Below, piece by piece: positions 20,455-36,400 of a stretch of DNA of 64,000 bases. The DNA comes from Symbiodinium natans (lineage: Eukaryota; Sar; Dinophyceae; Suessiales; Symbiodiniaceae), in assembly GCA_905221605.1 (NCBI GenBank), contig CAJNDS010002167.1, positions 336,323-400,322 of the forward strand, in the 5' to 3' direction. Position numbers and translations under genes: made by a program. The notes beneath the pieces are model-generated. The model was given only the letters and a program-made list of their open reading frames with translations, ran no database searches and had not been told where the DNA came from. Positions within the stretch are counted from its first letter, which is position 1, and the number at the start of each line of letters is the position of its first letter.

Positions 20455-20705
20455 AACAAATAAATAAATAAAAAAATAAATAAATAAGTCTATAGATACA
20501 TAGATATATAGATATATAGATAGATAGATATATATAGATATACAGATATATAGATATATAGATATATAGATATATAGATATATAGATATATAGATATATA
20601 CATATATACATATATAGATATATAGATATATAGATATATAGATATAAAGATATGTAGATATATAGATTTACGTATGTGTATATATATGTATATATACATG
20701 TAGAC
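20455..20705. repeat. (TAAA)n and (GATATATA)n microsatellite
   Basis: About 250 bp of AT-only tetramer/octamer repeats. Long Tyr/Ile frames here are repeat artefacts, not genes. The region 19938-20380 just upstream is open in several frames on both strands and unassigned. Confidence 0.9.
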
Positions 20706-20905
20706 ATGGATATAGATAGACTATAGTCTAGAAAGTCCGCAAGAGACTCAGGACAGCAGCGAGGAGGAGAATGTGGATGCGGCACAATGCCCTGCACCCG
20801 CGGCCAGCCAGGCCCAACAACGCTCGACAGTGGAGTATTAGGGTTTAGTGTTTAGGGTTTCGGATTTATAGGGTTTAGGGTTTAGGGTTTAGGGTTTAGG
20901 GTTTC

Positions 20906-21200
20906 GGGTTAGGAAACCCCGAACCCTGAACTTCTTATCTTGATTTTTTTGGGGGTTATTTTCAAGCAAGGAGTAGTATTCGCAAAGCAAGCTCCAGGCG
21001 CTGGCCATGCTGGCGGAAGCTCCTGGACATGACCACGGCCGGCGAGCGTTGGCTGATGCCGAAGGCTCCCCGCCGGTGCTCAATCGACACCCTAGACACC
21101 CTGGAATCCCTTCAAGATGAAGCCCTAAACCCTAAACCCTAAACCCTAAACCCTGGAATCCCATCAAGATAATGAGTTCAGGGTTCGGGGTTTCCTAACC
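20906..21200. repeat. 37-bp inverted repeat enclosing a coding island
   Basis: GGTTAGGAAACCCCGAACCC at 20906 reappears inverted at the right end (GGGTTCGGGGTTTCCTAACC). The arms are nearly identical over about 37 bp. Between them lies a coding-like island (KLLDMTTAGERWLMPKAPRR or ALAMLAEAPGHDHGRRALAD) and a CCCTAAA array bracketed by CCCTGGAATCCC-TCAAGAT direct repeats. Confidence 0.7.
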
Positions 21201-21639
21201 TTAAACCCTAAAATCAACCCGAAAATGTGAACCCTGCAAACTCTGTAAACCCTGTAGACCCTATATCCTTTGGAGCCTGTAAACTCTGAACTCCGGAAAG
21301 CCCATACTCGATAAAGCCCTAAACCCTGTGCCCAGGGCTAGCTCTCCAAATTTCGGCCACTCCCTTCTGGCTGCCCCGGGTTTGGGAAAGTTTTTTTTGG
21401 GGGAGGTGGGTGGTTCGAACCCCCCAACCCGAAACACCATAAACCCTAAACCCTGTAAATCCCTAAGTAAGTGCCCCATCCCCGGGATGCCCTGAATCCC
21501 AAAAACCCTAAGATCCACAATTCTAAGATTTTGGGATGTTCACACCCTTCCTATCAAGCACTGTTAGTTCAAGGGGGAGCATCCCAACCTAAAATCCCCT
21601 AAAGCCCACGAAGTGCCCCTGAGGCCCTACATCTTGTCT

Positions 21640-22040
21640 CCTCTGAAACCCTTGACCTCCTGTAAACCCCAGACCCCAAACCCCCAAACCTTAAAAGACA
21701 ACCCTAAACCCTGAACCCTGAACCCTAAACCCTAAACCCCAATCCCTCAACCCTAAACCCTAAACCCCAAACCCTACCCACAAACCCCAAACCCTAAACC
21801 TCAAGCCCCAAACCCCAACCCAAAACCCTAAACCCCAAAACCACAAACCCCAAACCCCAAACCCTAAACCCTTAACCCCATACCCTAAACCCCAAACCCG
21901 AAACTCTAAAACGCTAAACCCTTAAACCCTTAAAGCCTAAACCCTATTTATAAACCCTTACACCCTAAACCCTAGACCCTGGACCCAACCCTAAACCCTA
22001 AAACCCTAAACCCTAGCCCTAAACCCTAAACCCTGAACCC
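21640..22040. repeat. degenerate CCCTAAA tract
   Basis: About 400 bp of diverged CCCTAAA/CCCCAAA units. No coding island seen. Confidence 0.85.
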
Positions 22041-22056
22041 TTAACCCCTGGAGCAG

Positions 22057-22133
22057 GGCCAGGGGCGGCCCTCGCGGCCTTCGCCACCACGGCTCCAGCG
22101 CCAGGCACCGAAGTCGAGGTCCGCTGTCTGGGG
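22057..22133 (+). CDS. exon island, Ala/Pro-rich
   Basis: GGAGCAG| then PGAALAAFATTAPAPGTEVE and VRCLG to a G|GTTTATT donor. Strong GC3. Unknown. Confidence 0.4.
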
Positions 22134-22413
22134 GTTTATTGTTTAGGGTGTAGGGTTTAGGGTTTAGGGTTTAGGGTTTAGGGTTTAGGGTTTAGGGTTT
22201 AGGGTTTCGGGCTCAGTCGTAGGGATCCTCGGGTTCAGGGATTTCGGGTTTGGGTGTGTTGCTGGGGGGTGTTTAGAGGCTTCGAGGGCTGAAGTCCCAT
22301 TGATCACACTAATTCCTAAACCCTGAACCCTAAACCCGTAGACACCCTACACCCTAAACCCTAAACCCTAAACCCTAAACCCTAAACCCTAAACCCTAAA
22401 CCTTAAACCCAAG

Positions 22414-22503
22414 CAGCTTGGCCCTCGGTAAGTCTCCTGACAAGACACTGCCGGCATACCTGCAGGTGGTCGATTGCCAGAGCCCTAACTGTGGCAAGGC
22501 TTG
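22414..22503 (+). CDS. exon island, Cys-containing
   Basis: CCCAAG| then SSLALGKSPDKTLPAYLQVV and DCQSPNCGKAC before TAG. A GC donor after GGCAAG would avoid the stop. Unknown. Confidence 0.4.
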
Positions 22504-22549
22504 CTAGTTCTTACTAGGGAAGTAGGGGAGTTTAGGGTTTAGGGTTTAG

Positions 22550-22656
22550 GGTTTGGGGGCTTACGATAATGGGGGGTGCCTTCGTGGGTCCTTATTACAA
22601 GAGGATCCTACCATGAGGTCTATACTCAGGGTCCCTTCATTATCGTAAGCCCCCAC
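22550..22656. mobile_element. TIR element
   Basis: GGGGGCTTACGATAATG and CATTATCGTAAGCCCCC are perfect 17-bp inverted repeats around a 73-bp core. 22660-22820 beyond it is AT-rich with nothing recognised. Confidence 0.8.
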
Positions 22657-22903
22657 ATTAGTTTGCCAATAGTTGAACTTTAAGCTTGTGGGTTTCCATG
22701 TATTTAGTAGGAGTAATGAAGTTTAACCTTTCTTTAACCCTTGGGTTTTCGGAAATTGAGATTACGTAGCCTTAAAATTTCCCTAAATCTCCCCGTACGG
22801 GCAGGAACCGAAACTCCCCCCTATTCAGGGTTTAGGGTTTAGGGTTTAGGGTTTAGTGTTTAGGGTTTAGGGGTTTAGGGTTTAGGGGTTTAGGGGTTTA
22901 CAG

Positions 22904-22960
22904 CTCTGCAAGAAGCACGTGAAAGCCTTCCTTCGTCAGGGGGCTGTGGTGAAGACACCT
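22904..22960 (+). CDS. exon island, unknown
   Basis: TTTACAG| then LCKKHVKAFLRQGAVVKTP; GT donors are available at GTGGTG and GTGAAG. Short and basic; unknown. Confidence 0.35.
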
Positions 22961-23762
22961 TAGACACAAGTGTCCACCCACCCGAATTCAATACTAGGGT
23001 TTAGGTAGGGTGTAGGTTTTATGGTTGAGGGTTTAGGGTTTAGGTTTAGGGTTTCGGGCTTTGGGTGTAGGGTTTGAAGTTTGGGTGTAGGGTTTGAAGC
23101 GTTGCAGACGGAGGCGTCTCTGAGACAGGACAGGTGGGCGGCAAGTCCCTGAATCCCTGCAGCCCTGCAACCTCGAACTCCAATAGATCCCTAAGCCCCA
23201 AGCCCTAAACCCTAAGCCCGAAGCCCTAAACCCTAAACCCTAAACCCTAAACCCTAAACCCCAAACCCCAAACCCCAAACCCCAAACCCCAAACCCCAAA
23301 CCCCAAACCCCAAACCCCAAACCCCAAACCAACCTAAAGGGCGCCAAGCCCACGCGGAGAGCTCCGAGCCTCCAAGTTGTTGCACCAACAAAGGGTTATG
23401 GGGGTTGTAGGATTTACAGGGTTTAGGGTTTAGGGTTTAGGGTAAAGGGAGTCATATATGGACCTAAGAGCCTAAGAGGGTTCCCTTGTGCCGGCATGGT
23501 CAACCCCCCCCCCCCCCCCCCCCCCCCCCCGCACCCTAACACCCAACCAACACCCTAACAGCCTAACATCCTTTTAAAACCCTAAAACCCTGGAACCCTG
23601 AATATCAAAGCCCTAAAGCCCTAAAGCCCTAAAGCCCTAAAGCCCTAAAGCCCTAACGCCCTAAACCTGAAACGCCGAAATGTGGCCCGGCCGCGCTTCT
23701 GCCCACAGCTGGTACAGTATCAGTGACTGCTGGAGCAGAGCCTCCAGAGAGCGCTCCGCCCC

Positions 23763-23825
23763 ATGGCGCGGACGGCCTTTTTCGCAGCGCTCGCGCTGCT
23801 TGTGACAGCAGCACCTCGGCCGCAT
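23763..23825 (+). CDS. first exon with signal peptide
   Basis: GCCCCATGG start context followed by MARTAFFAALALLVTAAPRP and H, then donor CAT|GTGGGG. The short basic N-terminus plus about 12 hydrophobic residues plus Ala/Pro is a classic secretory signal. It likely starts a secreted-protein gene; the next islands (24113, 24373) may be its continuation, unproven. Confidence 0.45.
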
Positions 23826-24112
23826 GTGGGGTTATTGGGCGCGCTGGAAAACCGAAAACCCTAGCCCTAAACCCTAAACCCGGAACCCCAAATCCTTCCG
23901 GATTGTGGTGAGCAGAGGGGTGGCCTTGAGGGCTCAGGGGTTATAGGACCCTGAACCCCAAACCTTAAACCCCACACCCTAAACCCGAAACCCTAGCCCT
24001 AAACCCTAAACCCTAAAACCCTAACCCTAAACCCTAAACCCCAAAGGGATCAAAAGGCTTCATTCTGCCTAAGGAATCGCGGCTTTGGTCTTGGGGTTCG
24101 TGGGACTTTCAG

Positions 24113-24158
24113 GGCCTTCGGCACGAATCCTACGTGGTTTGGTAGGACGGCGACCCGG
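24113..24158 (+). CDS. exon island, 15 codons
   Basis: Acceptor ACTTTCAG|, AFGTNPTWFGRTATR, donor CGG|GTTTAG made by the adjacent array. Unknown. Confidence 0.4.
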
Positions 24159-24295
24159 GTTTAGGGTTTTTAGGGTTTAGGGTTTAGGGTTTAGGGTTTA
24201 GGGTTTAGGGTTTAGGGTTTAGGGTTTAGGGTTTAGGGTTTAGGGTTTAGGGTTTAGGGTTTAGGGTTTAGGGTTTAGGGTTTAGGGTTTAGGGC
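24159..24295. repeat. (TTTAGGG)n array
   Basis: Nineteen near-perfect units, the longest + orientation array. Confidence 0.95.
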
Positions 24296-24372
24296 AACCC
24301 CGCGCACCAATTGAAACAGGCCATGAGGTAGAGACCTTAAACTCTAAACCCTAAACCCTAAACTGGAAGCAG

Positions 24373-24439
24373 GAGGATGTCGAAGAGGACATGATCCGGG
24401 TGCCGCTGAAGAAGGATTGGCCCAGGGTCGCGATTTCGT
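24373..24439 (+). CDS. exon island, unknown
   Basis: Acceptor GGAAGCAG|, EDVEEDMIRVPLKKDWPRVA then ISC, donor GTAAGG. Single convincing frame with mixed charge. Unknown. Confidence 0.5.
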
Positions 24440-24460
24440 GTAAGGCTTGACCAATGCCTA

Positions 24461-24632
24461 CTCTTTGCTTAAGAAGCCCCCCCCCCCCCCCCAAAAAAAA
24501 AAAAAAAAAAACAAAATATTCTTCCTTATAAGGGTAATATTGGGGGGGGGGGGGGGGGGTGGGCGGGGGGGTAATTCTCTTGTGTAATTTGTTGGGGGGG
24601 GGTATAATTTTGGGGGGGTTCTTAAGCAACGT
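24461..24632. mobile_element. F2 TIR element
   Basis: TTTGCTTAAGAAGCCCC and GGGGTTCTTAAGCAA ends, homopolymer C/A and G runs inside, TATTCTTCCTTATAAGGGTAA core. Confidence 0.8.
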
Positions 24633-24883
24633 CGCAACCTTTACCACACATACCGAAACGCGAATATAGGGGTCGGAAAAATTGCTCATCATATTCCCTT
24701 ATGGTCCCTTTGTAATCGGAATAACTGATAGTAATATTCTTTTATGGTCCCTCTGTAATTGTACCATAAACAAAACCCCAAAACCCTGTCCTGGTTTTTC
24801 AATCCCCCATATTCGGCTGGAGCCGATGCTCGAAGCAAATTCCGTCCCACACCCGTTTCCCCAGCCCCAAACAACTACGATTT

Positions 24884-25003
24884 GCTTAACATATATATAT
24901 ATATATGTGTGCTTAACAAAATATATCGTGCCAGTTCCTTTTTTTGGCCCTCACAAGGAGGATCATTTTTTTAATTTCTCGGGGGGGGGGGGGGTTCTAA
25001 AGC
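24884..25003. mobile_element. F2-like element, partial
   Basis: TTGCTTAACATATATA at the left and GGGGTTCTAAAGCAATT at the right. The left end is diverged. 24667-24790 just upstream resembles one end of F6 (AGGGGTCGGAAAAATTGCT). Confidence 0.55.
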
Positions 25004-25250
25004 AATTCGTACACAAGGAGAAGTGGCCAAGTGCTGGTTTTCTAGTGCTCCGGGCCTGAGATTTTTTCTAGGGAAGGAAGACAAGACCCGAGATGGTGCT
25101 TTGGTGCCGCAGGAGAGGCGCAATCTTCAAGAGCAAGCTCGATCGGCGGAGTTGCTTCTTGTCGTGACATTTGGGGGTTTAGGGTTTAGGGTTTAGGGTT
25201 TAGGGTTTAGGGTTTAGGGTTTAGGGTTTAGGGTTTAGGGTTTTCCGAAA

Positions 25251-25321
25251 ATAGGGGTACCTTTGGACGTTTATGGCCCCCTTCGGACCCCAGACCCATC
25301 TTGGGGAGACTTGAGGGCTTG
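25251..25321 (+). CDS. exon ending at an F1 element
   Basis: IGVPLDVYGPLRTPDPSWGD then LRA end at G|GTGGCCC, the F1 left end. The island at 25060-25170 just upstream is open in three frames (e.g. LVPQERRNLQEQARSAELLL). Confidence 0.45.
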
Positions 25322-25443
25322 GTGGCCCAGTGGTACCCTTTACCCTTTACCTTTTTTTTGGGGGGTTATGGGTCGCCTTATAAAGCAACCAACCAAACAA
25401 AAAGGGGTGAAACTGTTATAATATGGTTTTCTGGGCAACTCAG
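25322..25443. mobile_element. F1 TIR element
   Basis: Left GTGGCCCAGTGGTACCCTTT, right GGTTTTCTGGGCAACTCAG. The left end gives a GT donor and the right end finishes CAG. Confidence 0.75.
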
Positions 25444-25563
25444 AGGGCATACCTTAACGAACCCACAGCCTACCTTTTTGTACGCCAGCACTATACGACC
25501 CCTTATTGCATTCTTAAGGATCCTACAAAAAAGTAGGTCTTGGGTTCTGAAGGTAGGCATAGG
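25444..25563. mobile_element. TIR element abutting F1
   Basis: GCATACCTTAACGAACCC...CCTACCTTTTTGTA and its inverted copy TACAAAAAAGTAGG...GGGTTCTGAAGGTAGGC are about 38-bp TIRs. A tempting open frame runs through it, but the palindromic ends show it is an element. Confidence 0.75.
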
Positions 25564-26390
25564 GCTTAGTGACTCGTATCAAACCATGCAGAATCCGAAG
25601 CCCTAAACCCAGCTGGCCCTAAAGAACCCTAAGTAGCCCTCAGCGCAGTTGAGCCCCATAAGCCCCAGACCTCAAACCCTCTGAAGCCTCAAAGATTCCT
25701 AAATAGCCTAAACCTAAATTACCCTAAACCCTAAACCCTAAACCCTAAACCCTAAACCCTAAACCCTGCAACCTGCCCGCCCCCTCCCCAAAAAAGCAAA
25801 AGAGACAGAGAGAGAGAGAGAGAGGTTGAAACAAAAAAAACAAACCTAAGGCATCTAAAGCCCCAAAGACCCCTCAATTCACCCTTAATAAAGCCCCAAC
25901 CAAAGCAATCCCAGGATCGTAAATATCCTAAGCCCTGAACTCTAAGCCACCCTGAAATTCCCTAAGTTGCTCTAAGGTAAAAAATAGGGTTTAGGGTTTA
26001 GGGCTACACCAAGTCGCCCCAAAATTACCCGAGAAGCCACCAGAAATCCGAGGAGCGCGGCTCCCTGGGAGGAGCGCGAGGCAGCGCTTGGAACGTCAGG
26101 CGGGGGGGTTGGCGCTAAGGGGGTTTCAGGGCTTAATGGGGTTTAGGGTATAGGGTTTAGGGTTTGGGGTTTAGGGCATATAAGGGTTTACCAAAACCTG
26201 CGCTGTTGCCTATAGAAATAGCCCTACTGTAGGATTCTTAGGCAACCTTGCAAAATAGGCTTCGGGTTCTTGTAACAAGGTTAGGGTTTACCCTGAACCC
26301 TAAACCCTTTACACTGGAGGTTTGAGGAGCCTGCAGGGCCTTTAGGCTTGCGATGCTACCTTTTTTAAGGCTAGAGGGTCGAGGGATTAC

Positions 26391-26477
26391 CTGGGACGTT
26401 CTTTACCTACAGTTTTATGAGTGCTACCTACTAATTACGGGGTTACTACCAAACTGTTGGTGAAAAGATTGCCAGGT
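26391..26477. mobile_element. F3 TIR element
   Basis: CCTGGGACGTTCTTTACCTACAGT at the left and AACTGTTGG...ATTGCCAGG at the right. Other F3 copies: 28232, 30182, 33264, 60331, 61149; single ends at 41718 and 60768. Confidence 0.7.
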
Positions 26478-26601
26478 ACAAGGAGGGGCCCCCTTACGAT
26501 ACTAACTGTAGTTAAGGGACCTATAACCTAATTTAGGATCCTTATAACCCAATTTAGGGTCCTTATAGCTCCACTTATAACTAGGCGCCCCCTCCTCGTA
26601 G
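26478..26601. mobile_element. F4 TIR element supplying an acceptor
   Basis: TACAAGGAGGGGCCCCC and GGCGCCCCCTCCTCGTAG inverted ends. It abuts an F3 element on the left, and its last bases CGTAG are the acceptor for the next exon. Other copies: 39108-39262 and a half copy at 56535. Confidence 0.75.
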
Positions 26602-26696
26602 GTTTTAGCACCTTTGGCTTCCGAGAGCTTTGGGCTTTCGAACTCCGCCGCAGGTGGCACCGCGCGGCTCACGCTGCGGAACCAGCTGAACGCGCA
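26602..26696 (+). CDS. exon starting at the F4 edge
   Basis: VLAPLASESFGLSNSAAGGT then ARLTLRNQLNA, donor CA|GTACGC. Strong GC3 in the 3' half. Unknown function. Confidence 0.5.
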
Positions 26697-26997
26697 GTAC
26701 GCAGGCACCCTAAACCCTAAACCCTGAACCCTTAACCCTTAAACCCTATACCCTAAACCTGGCGGAAGTGGAGCTTTAGGGTTTAGGGTTTAGGGAGTGT
26801 TTGGTGTGTAGCAAGGGGAGCCGTTCTTTACCTGGTGTCAACTTGCAAACTCTTGAACCCAAAGCCCCCAAAACTCCCCCGGAAACCCCAAAGCCCCCAA
26901 AACCCCCCCCCCCCCCCCCCCCAAATGCCCCAAGCCCCCAGAAACCTTACCAAACCCAAAGAAGCCCAAAAGCCCGAAACCTTTAACCAGCCTGAAG

Positions 26998-27108
26998 TCC
27001 CTTGACCCTGAACTTTCGGCCGACAATAGCTGGGTGAAATCGGAACAGCAGCGGCTTCAAAGAAAACATCAGGCTACAGGCAGGCTCCCGTTCAGTCTCT
27101 TGTTTACG
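26998..27108 (+). CDS. exon island, unknown
   Basis: CCTGAAG| then exactly 37 codons: SLDPELSADNSWVKSEQQRL, QRKHQATGRLPFSLLFT, donor ACG|GTTTAG, phase 0. One of the most protein-like islands. Upstream 26801-26985 encodes a Pro/Lys-rich linker (LEPKAPKTPPETPKPP). Confidence 0.5.
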
Positions 27109-27286
27109 GTTTAGGGTTTAGGGTTTAGGGTTTAGGGTTATGTTTACGTGGTGGGGGGGTAGGCTTAGGGTTTTGGGATTTCGGGGTCGAAGGGATTTAC
27201 CGGTTTAGGGCCTCAGCCCTACGCCCTGTGCACCCTTGATACCAAAACATTCTGAACTGAACCCTGAACCCTGACCCTGAACCCTG

Positions 27287-27375
27287 AACCCTAAACCCTA
27301 AACCCTAAACCCTAAACCCTAAACCCTAAACCCTAAACCCTAAACCCTAAACCCTAAACCCTAAACCCTAAACCC
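27287..27375. repeat. (CCCTAAA)n array
   Basis: Twelve units, flanked left by CCCTGAACCCTGA variants. Confidence 0.95.
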
Positions 27376-27442
27376 TGAACCTTACACCCGAGGCCTTGAG
27401 CCTTGAACTCGCGGCCTGTTGACAGTCGGGTTTAGGGCTTAG

Positions 27443-27970
27443 GGTTCCGCCGGAACTCCAATCACCTTAAGCTCCCAAGAAGCTGGAACCGCAGCATGTT
27501 GCCCTGAGGTGGGTTTGCTGCTGAAGTTGAGCGGCCAGGGGAACTCGCCCGCGCTCTCGTCACTCAAGATGAGTGCAAGCCAGCGTGCACAGCTTGTGGC
27601 TGACCTAGACATCACGATAGCCGACGGGGCGGCACGGAATCGACAAATTGCCAGGGACCAGGCGAAATCGGCGACGGCGGTCATTTCGTATGGGTTTAAG
27701 TCCATTTCTGAGGACTTGTTCCCGGGAGAGGCGAAACTGGAATCGCCCAGCTGGGGATTTATCCTCACGATACTGATCTTCATGGCTGTCTCATCGGTGG
27801 ACAGTGTCTTGAAAGCGAACATATCCAACGGAGTGGACATGAGAGCCAAGGATGGGCCGTCCCTCAGCATGTGTAATGCCGCCTTCACGTTCCACAAGTT
27901 GCCAAAAAGATCCTGGGTTACGTGCGTAAGGTCTCCCAGGGGGTGGAAAGACTTCCTTGGGACCGACTAA
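27443..27970 (+). CDS. long exon, putative membrane protein
   Basis: After CTTAG| a 175-codon frame ends at TAA. It includes QEAGTAACCPEVGLLLKLSG, MSASQRAQLVADLDITIADG, then a hydrophobic span WGFILTILIFMAVSSVDSVL that could cross a membrane once, and SNGVDMRAKDGPSLSMCNAA. Codon bias favours plus although the antisense is also open for 152 codons. The longest array-free coding stretch after the oxygenase. No family recognised; probably a terminal exon. Confidence 0.5.
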   Translation, partial: GSAGTPITLSSQEAGTAACCPEVGLLLKLSGQGNSPALSSLKMSASQRAQLVADLDITIADGAARNRQIARDQAKSATAVISYGFKSISEDLFPGEAKLESPSWGFILTILIFMAVSSVDSVLKANISNGVDMRAKDGPSLSMCNAAFTFHKLPKRSWVTCVRSPRGWKDFLGTD

Positions 27971-28054
27971 CCCTACAAGGGCTTATAGGGTTCATATTGC
28001 CTGAGTAGGGATGATAGTAGTAAAGAGGGTATGTGACCCCTACTTATATAGGGT

Positions 28055-28118
28055 TCACGTGGTAGACATGCCAGAACCGGAAGGAAGATGTGATTCCGAT
28101 GCATGTTTGCTGAACTTG
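28055..28118 (+). CDS. exon ending at an F1 element
   Basis: VHVVDMPEPEGRCDSDACLL then NL ends at TTG|GTAGCC, phase 0. Joins in phase to the exon at 28326. Confidence 0.5.
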
Positions 28119-28325
28119 GTAGCCCGGTGGCACCCTTTACCCTTTTCTTTTTGGTTCTGAGTTCCCTTATGGAGTAACCAACGTGAATGAATAAAAAATC
28201 AAGGTCGGGTTCAGGATTTGCACTCTGGCTTCACCGGGAGACTCCCTTTTTAGCCACAGCTTAGCTGCAACTAGCCCTTAAATTCGTAGGTATAACTCAT
28301 GAACCGTAGGGAAAGAGAGTCCCAG
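28119..28325. mobile_element. composite F1+F3 intron
   Basis: Starts with the F1 left end (GTAGCCCGGTGGCACCC) and ends with the F3 right end (CCGTAGGGAAAGAGAGTCCCAG). The F3 left end CCGGGAGACTCCC lies at about 28232. Two families together form one GT-AG intron. Confidence 0.65.
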
Positions 28326-28403
28326 GGGCAAGCCTTTCGGTTTGAATATCGTGTCCGAAGGCGGCAGGATCCATCCCGCATCGGTTACGTCCTCGGACTC
28401 TCA
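28326..28403 (+). CDS. exon starting at the F3 edge
   Basis: GTCCCAG| then exactly 26 codons: GQAFRFEYRVRRRQDPSRIG then YVLGLS, to a TCA|GTTGAA donor. Phase 0 at both ends, matching 28055-28118. It may be the pro-region of the protease that follows at 28684, unproven. Confidence 0.5.
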
Positions 28404-28499
28404 GTTGAAAAAAATGCCTAAGAAATTTGTATAATTTAACAACTGTAGGGCGGGGATCTCTCTCAGTCTCTCTCAATCTCACACTCTCGCCTTGCGCAC

Positions 28500-28620
28500 A
28501 CACACACACTTATAAATATAAGTATAAATATATAAGTAAATAAATATAAATGAATATATATATATATATCTATATATATGAAGAAGTAGTTGCAAACAAA
28601 TATATATATATATATACACA
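28500..28620. repeat. TA/TATATAAG microsatellite
   Basis: AT-only repeats between the two islands at 28403 and 28684; no gene. Confidence 0.9.
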
Positions 28621-28683
28621 CATAGTAATTATAGATATGTAGAGGTACGCATTCAGAGACACATTAGTACATGTATAGATGTC

Positions 28684-34796
<6,113 letters not shown>

Positions 34797-34799
34797 GTA

Positions 34800-34925
34800 G
34801 GGTTTGGGTTTAGGGTTTAGGGTTTAGGGTTTAGGGTTTAGGGTTTAGGGTTTAGGGTTTAGGGTTTAGGGTTTAGGGTTTAGGGTTTAGGTTTAGGGTT
34901 CAGGGTTTAGTTAGGGTTTAGGGTT
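34800..34925. repeat. (TTTAGGG)n array
   Basis: Fifteen units with a few variants, immediately after the FDGILGLGF exon of the protease. Confidence 0.95.
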
Positions 34926-35069
34926 GGTTCCAAGTCGTGAAAAAAGGAACGTAGATACCTTAACATCCCCCGTATATCTATATATATATATATATACATA
35001 CCATTGAAGGGATTCTACAGGTAGTTCCCCTCATTCTCTATAGTTATTATAAGAACCAGCAAGTTTCGA

Positions 35070-35163
35070 GTTTGGGTTGGGATCTGCCAGGGAGTCAACT
35101 TAGATTCAGCAGGCACCGGCTCAGTTGGCGAGTATCTGTCCACAGATGCTTTGGCCTTTTCTG
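35070..35163 (+). CDS. island resembling A1-protease flap
   Basis: CAGCAAG| then GICQGVNLDSAGTGSVGEYL and STDALAFSV. GTGSV..YLSTD matches the pepsin flap region, but an equivalent segment already exists at 33619, so this would be a second protease copy or a coincidence. Confidence 0.3.
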
Positions 35164-35354
35164 TGTAGGGCTGTTCTAGACTCAGACTCCCTAATAACCC
35201 GAAATCCTAAACCCTAAGCCCTAACCCTAAACCCTAGTAGTAGGTCCTGGACTCCGTCCGATTGATCCTAAATTCTAAATCCTAAACCATAAACCCCAAA
35301 CCCATCCAGCGACACAACGCTTGGCCAACCCGTTCCCTCCTGCCTCGGGTCGGC

Positions 35355-35480
35355 CTAAACCCTAAACCCTAAACCCTAAACCCTAAACCCTAAACCCTAA
35401 ACCCTAAACCCTAAACCCTAAACCCTAAACCCTAAACCCTAAACCCTAAACCCTAAACCCTAAACCCTAAACCCTAAACC
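35355..35480. repeat. (CCCTAAA)n array
   Basis: Seventeen units between islands RHNAWPTRSLLPRVGL (35309) and CVRGPLAMSSAKWERK (35489). Confidence 0.95.
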
Positions 35481-35488
35481 AGCCCCAG

Positions 35489-35547
35489 CTTGCGTTCGCG
35501 GCCCCCTCGCCATGTCCAGCGCCAAGTGGGAGCGGAAAATCTGGAAG
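35489..35547 (+). CDS. exon left of an 11-bp direct-repeat insertion
   Basis: GCCCCAG| then CVRGPLAMSSAKWERKIWK, donor AAG|GTGGAG. AGTTCAGGCTG at 35552 recurs at 35732; the intervening 170 bp are CCCTAAA-type repeats and a GTAAGTAG. Splicing joins IWK to FRLRAEM in phase 0. Confidence 0.5.
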
Positions 35548-35733
35548 GTGGAGTTCAGGCTGGTACCCCCACAAGCCCTAAACCCCTAACCCCGAAACCC
35601 CTAAACCCTAAACCCTAAACCCTAAAACCCCTAAACCCCTAACCCCTTAAACCCTAAACCCCAAGCCCTAAACCCTAAACCCAACTGCATAAGAGCCCTT
35701 CTGGCGTAAGTAGGAGGGGGCCCTGTGCTGAAG

Positions 35734-35833
35734 TTCAGGCTGCGGGCGGAGATGCGAGAGGCGCTCGCGGAGTGCCTGGCGAGGGTGGATCGCCTGGAGG
35801 CCGAGATTCGGGGGATTGGCCGGCCCCTGCAAC
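35734..35833 (+). CDS. exon, coiled coil
   Basis: GCTGAAG| then FRLRAEMREALAECLARVDR and LEAEIRGIGRPLQ, donor C|GTGGCAGCCCC made by a truncated F1 end. Heptad pattern with Leu/Ala a/d positions; good GC3. Confidence 0.5.
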
Positions 35834-36137
35834 GTGGCAGCCCCGTGGTACCCTTTTGCTCTGGGATTAGGGTTCAGGGTTTAGGGTTTAGGGTTCAGGG
35901 TTCGGGGCTTAGGGTTTAGGGCTTAGGGGTTCTAGCACAGCTTCCCTTGTAAACGTAAAAGCACACCCAACATATTAACATGGACCAAGGCAAAGTGTCA
36001 CAGAGGAGCCTGCACACAGAATCGAGGTCAAGGAAGCGCTTTGTCCCGAGAGCTTGTTTATGGTTTAGGGTTTTAGGGTTTTAGGGTTTAGGGTTTAGGG
36101 TTTAGGGTTTAGGGTTTAGGTGCCCAGTGCGCTCGAC

Positions 36138-36231
36138 ATGGCCGCGTTTTCCATCGACGACCTGGACGACCCGTCCAAGCCAACCGCAGCGATGCCCAAA
36201 GTGGCTTCGGAAGTGGCGGCTGTGCCTCTTG
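36138..36231 (+). CDS. probable first coding exon
   Basis: GCTCGACATGG start, then MAAFSIDDLDDPSKPTAAMP and KVASEVAAVPL, donor TTG|GTTTAG from the array edge. Acceptor GCCCAG| lies 10 bp upstream, so ATG could also be internal. Good codon bias; unknown. Confidence 0.45.
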
Positions 36232-36400
36232 GTTTAGGGTTTAGGGTTTAGGGTTTAGGGTTTAGGGTTTAGGGTTTAGGGTTTAGGACCCAGAGTAGAC
36301 CCTTCTTGGCCGTTTTGGGGGGCTAAGGTTCCCTTGTAAGCCCCTTTGACACCCTAAACCCTAAACCCTAAACCCTAAACCCTAAACCCTAAATTGCTAG

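Noticed and set aside
20354-20797. 147-codon Tyr/Ile-rich frame
   Set aside because: AT microsatellite artefact.
21400-21432. GGTTCGAACC resembling a tRNA T-loop
   Set aside because: No pairing T-stem, anticodon arm or acceptor stem around it.
25444-25563. Protein-like string RAYLNEPTAYLFVRQHYTTP
   Set aside because: The underlying DNA has ~38-bp terminal inverted repeats, so it is a TIR element; a warning that short open islands can mislead.
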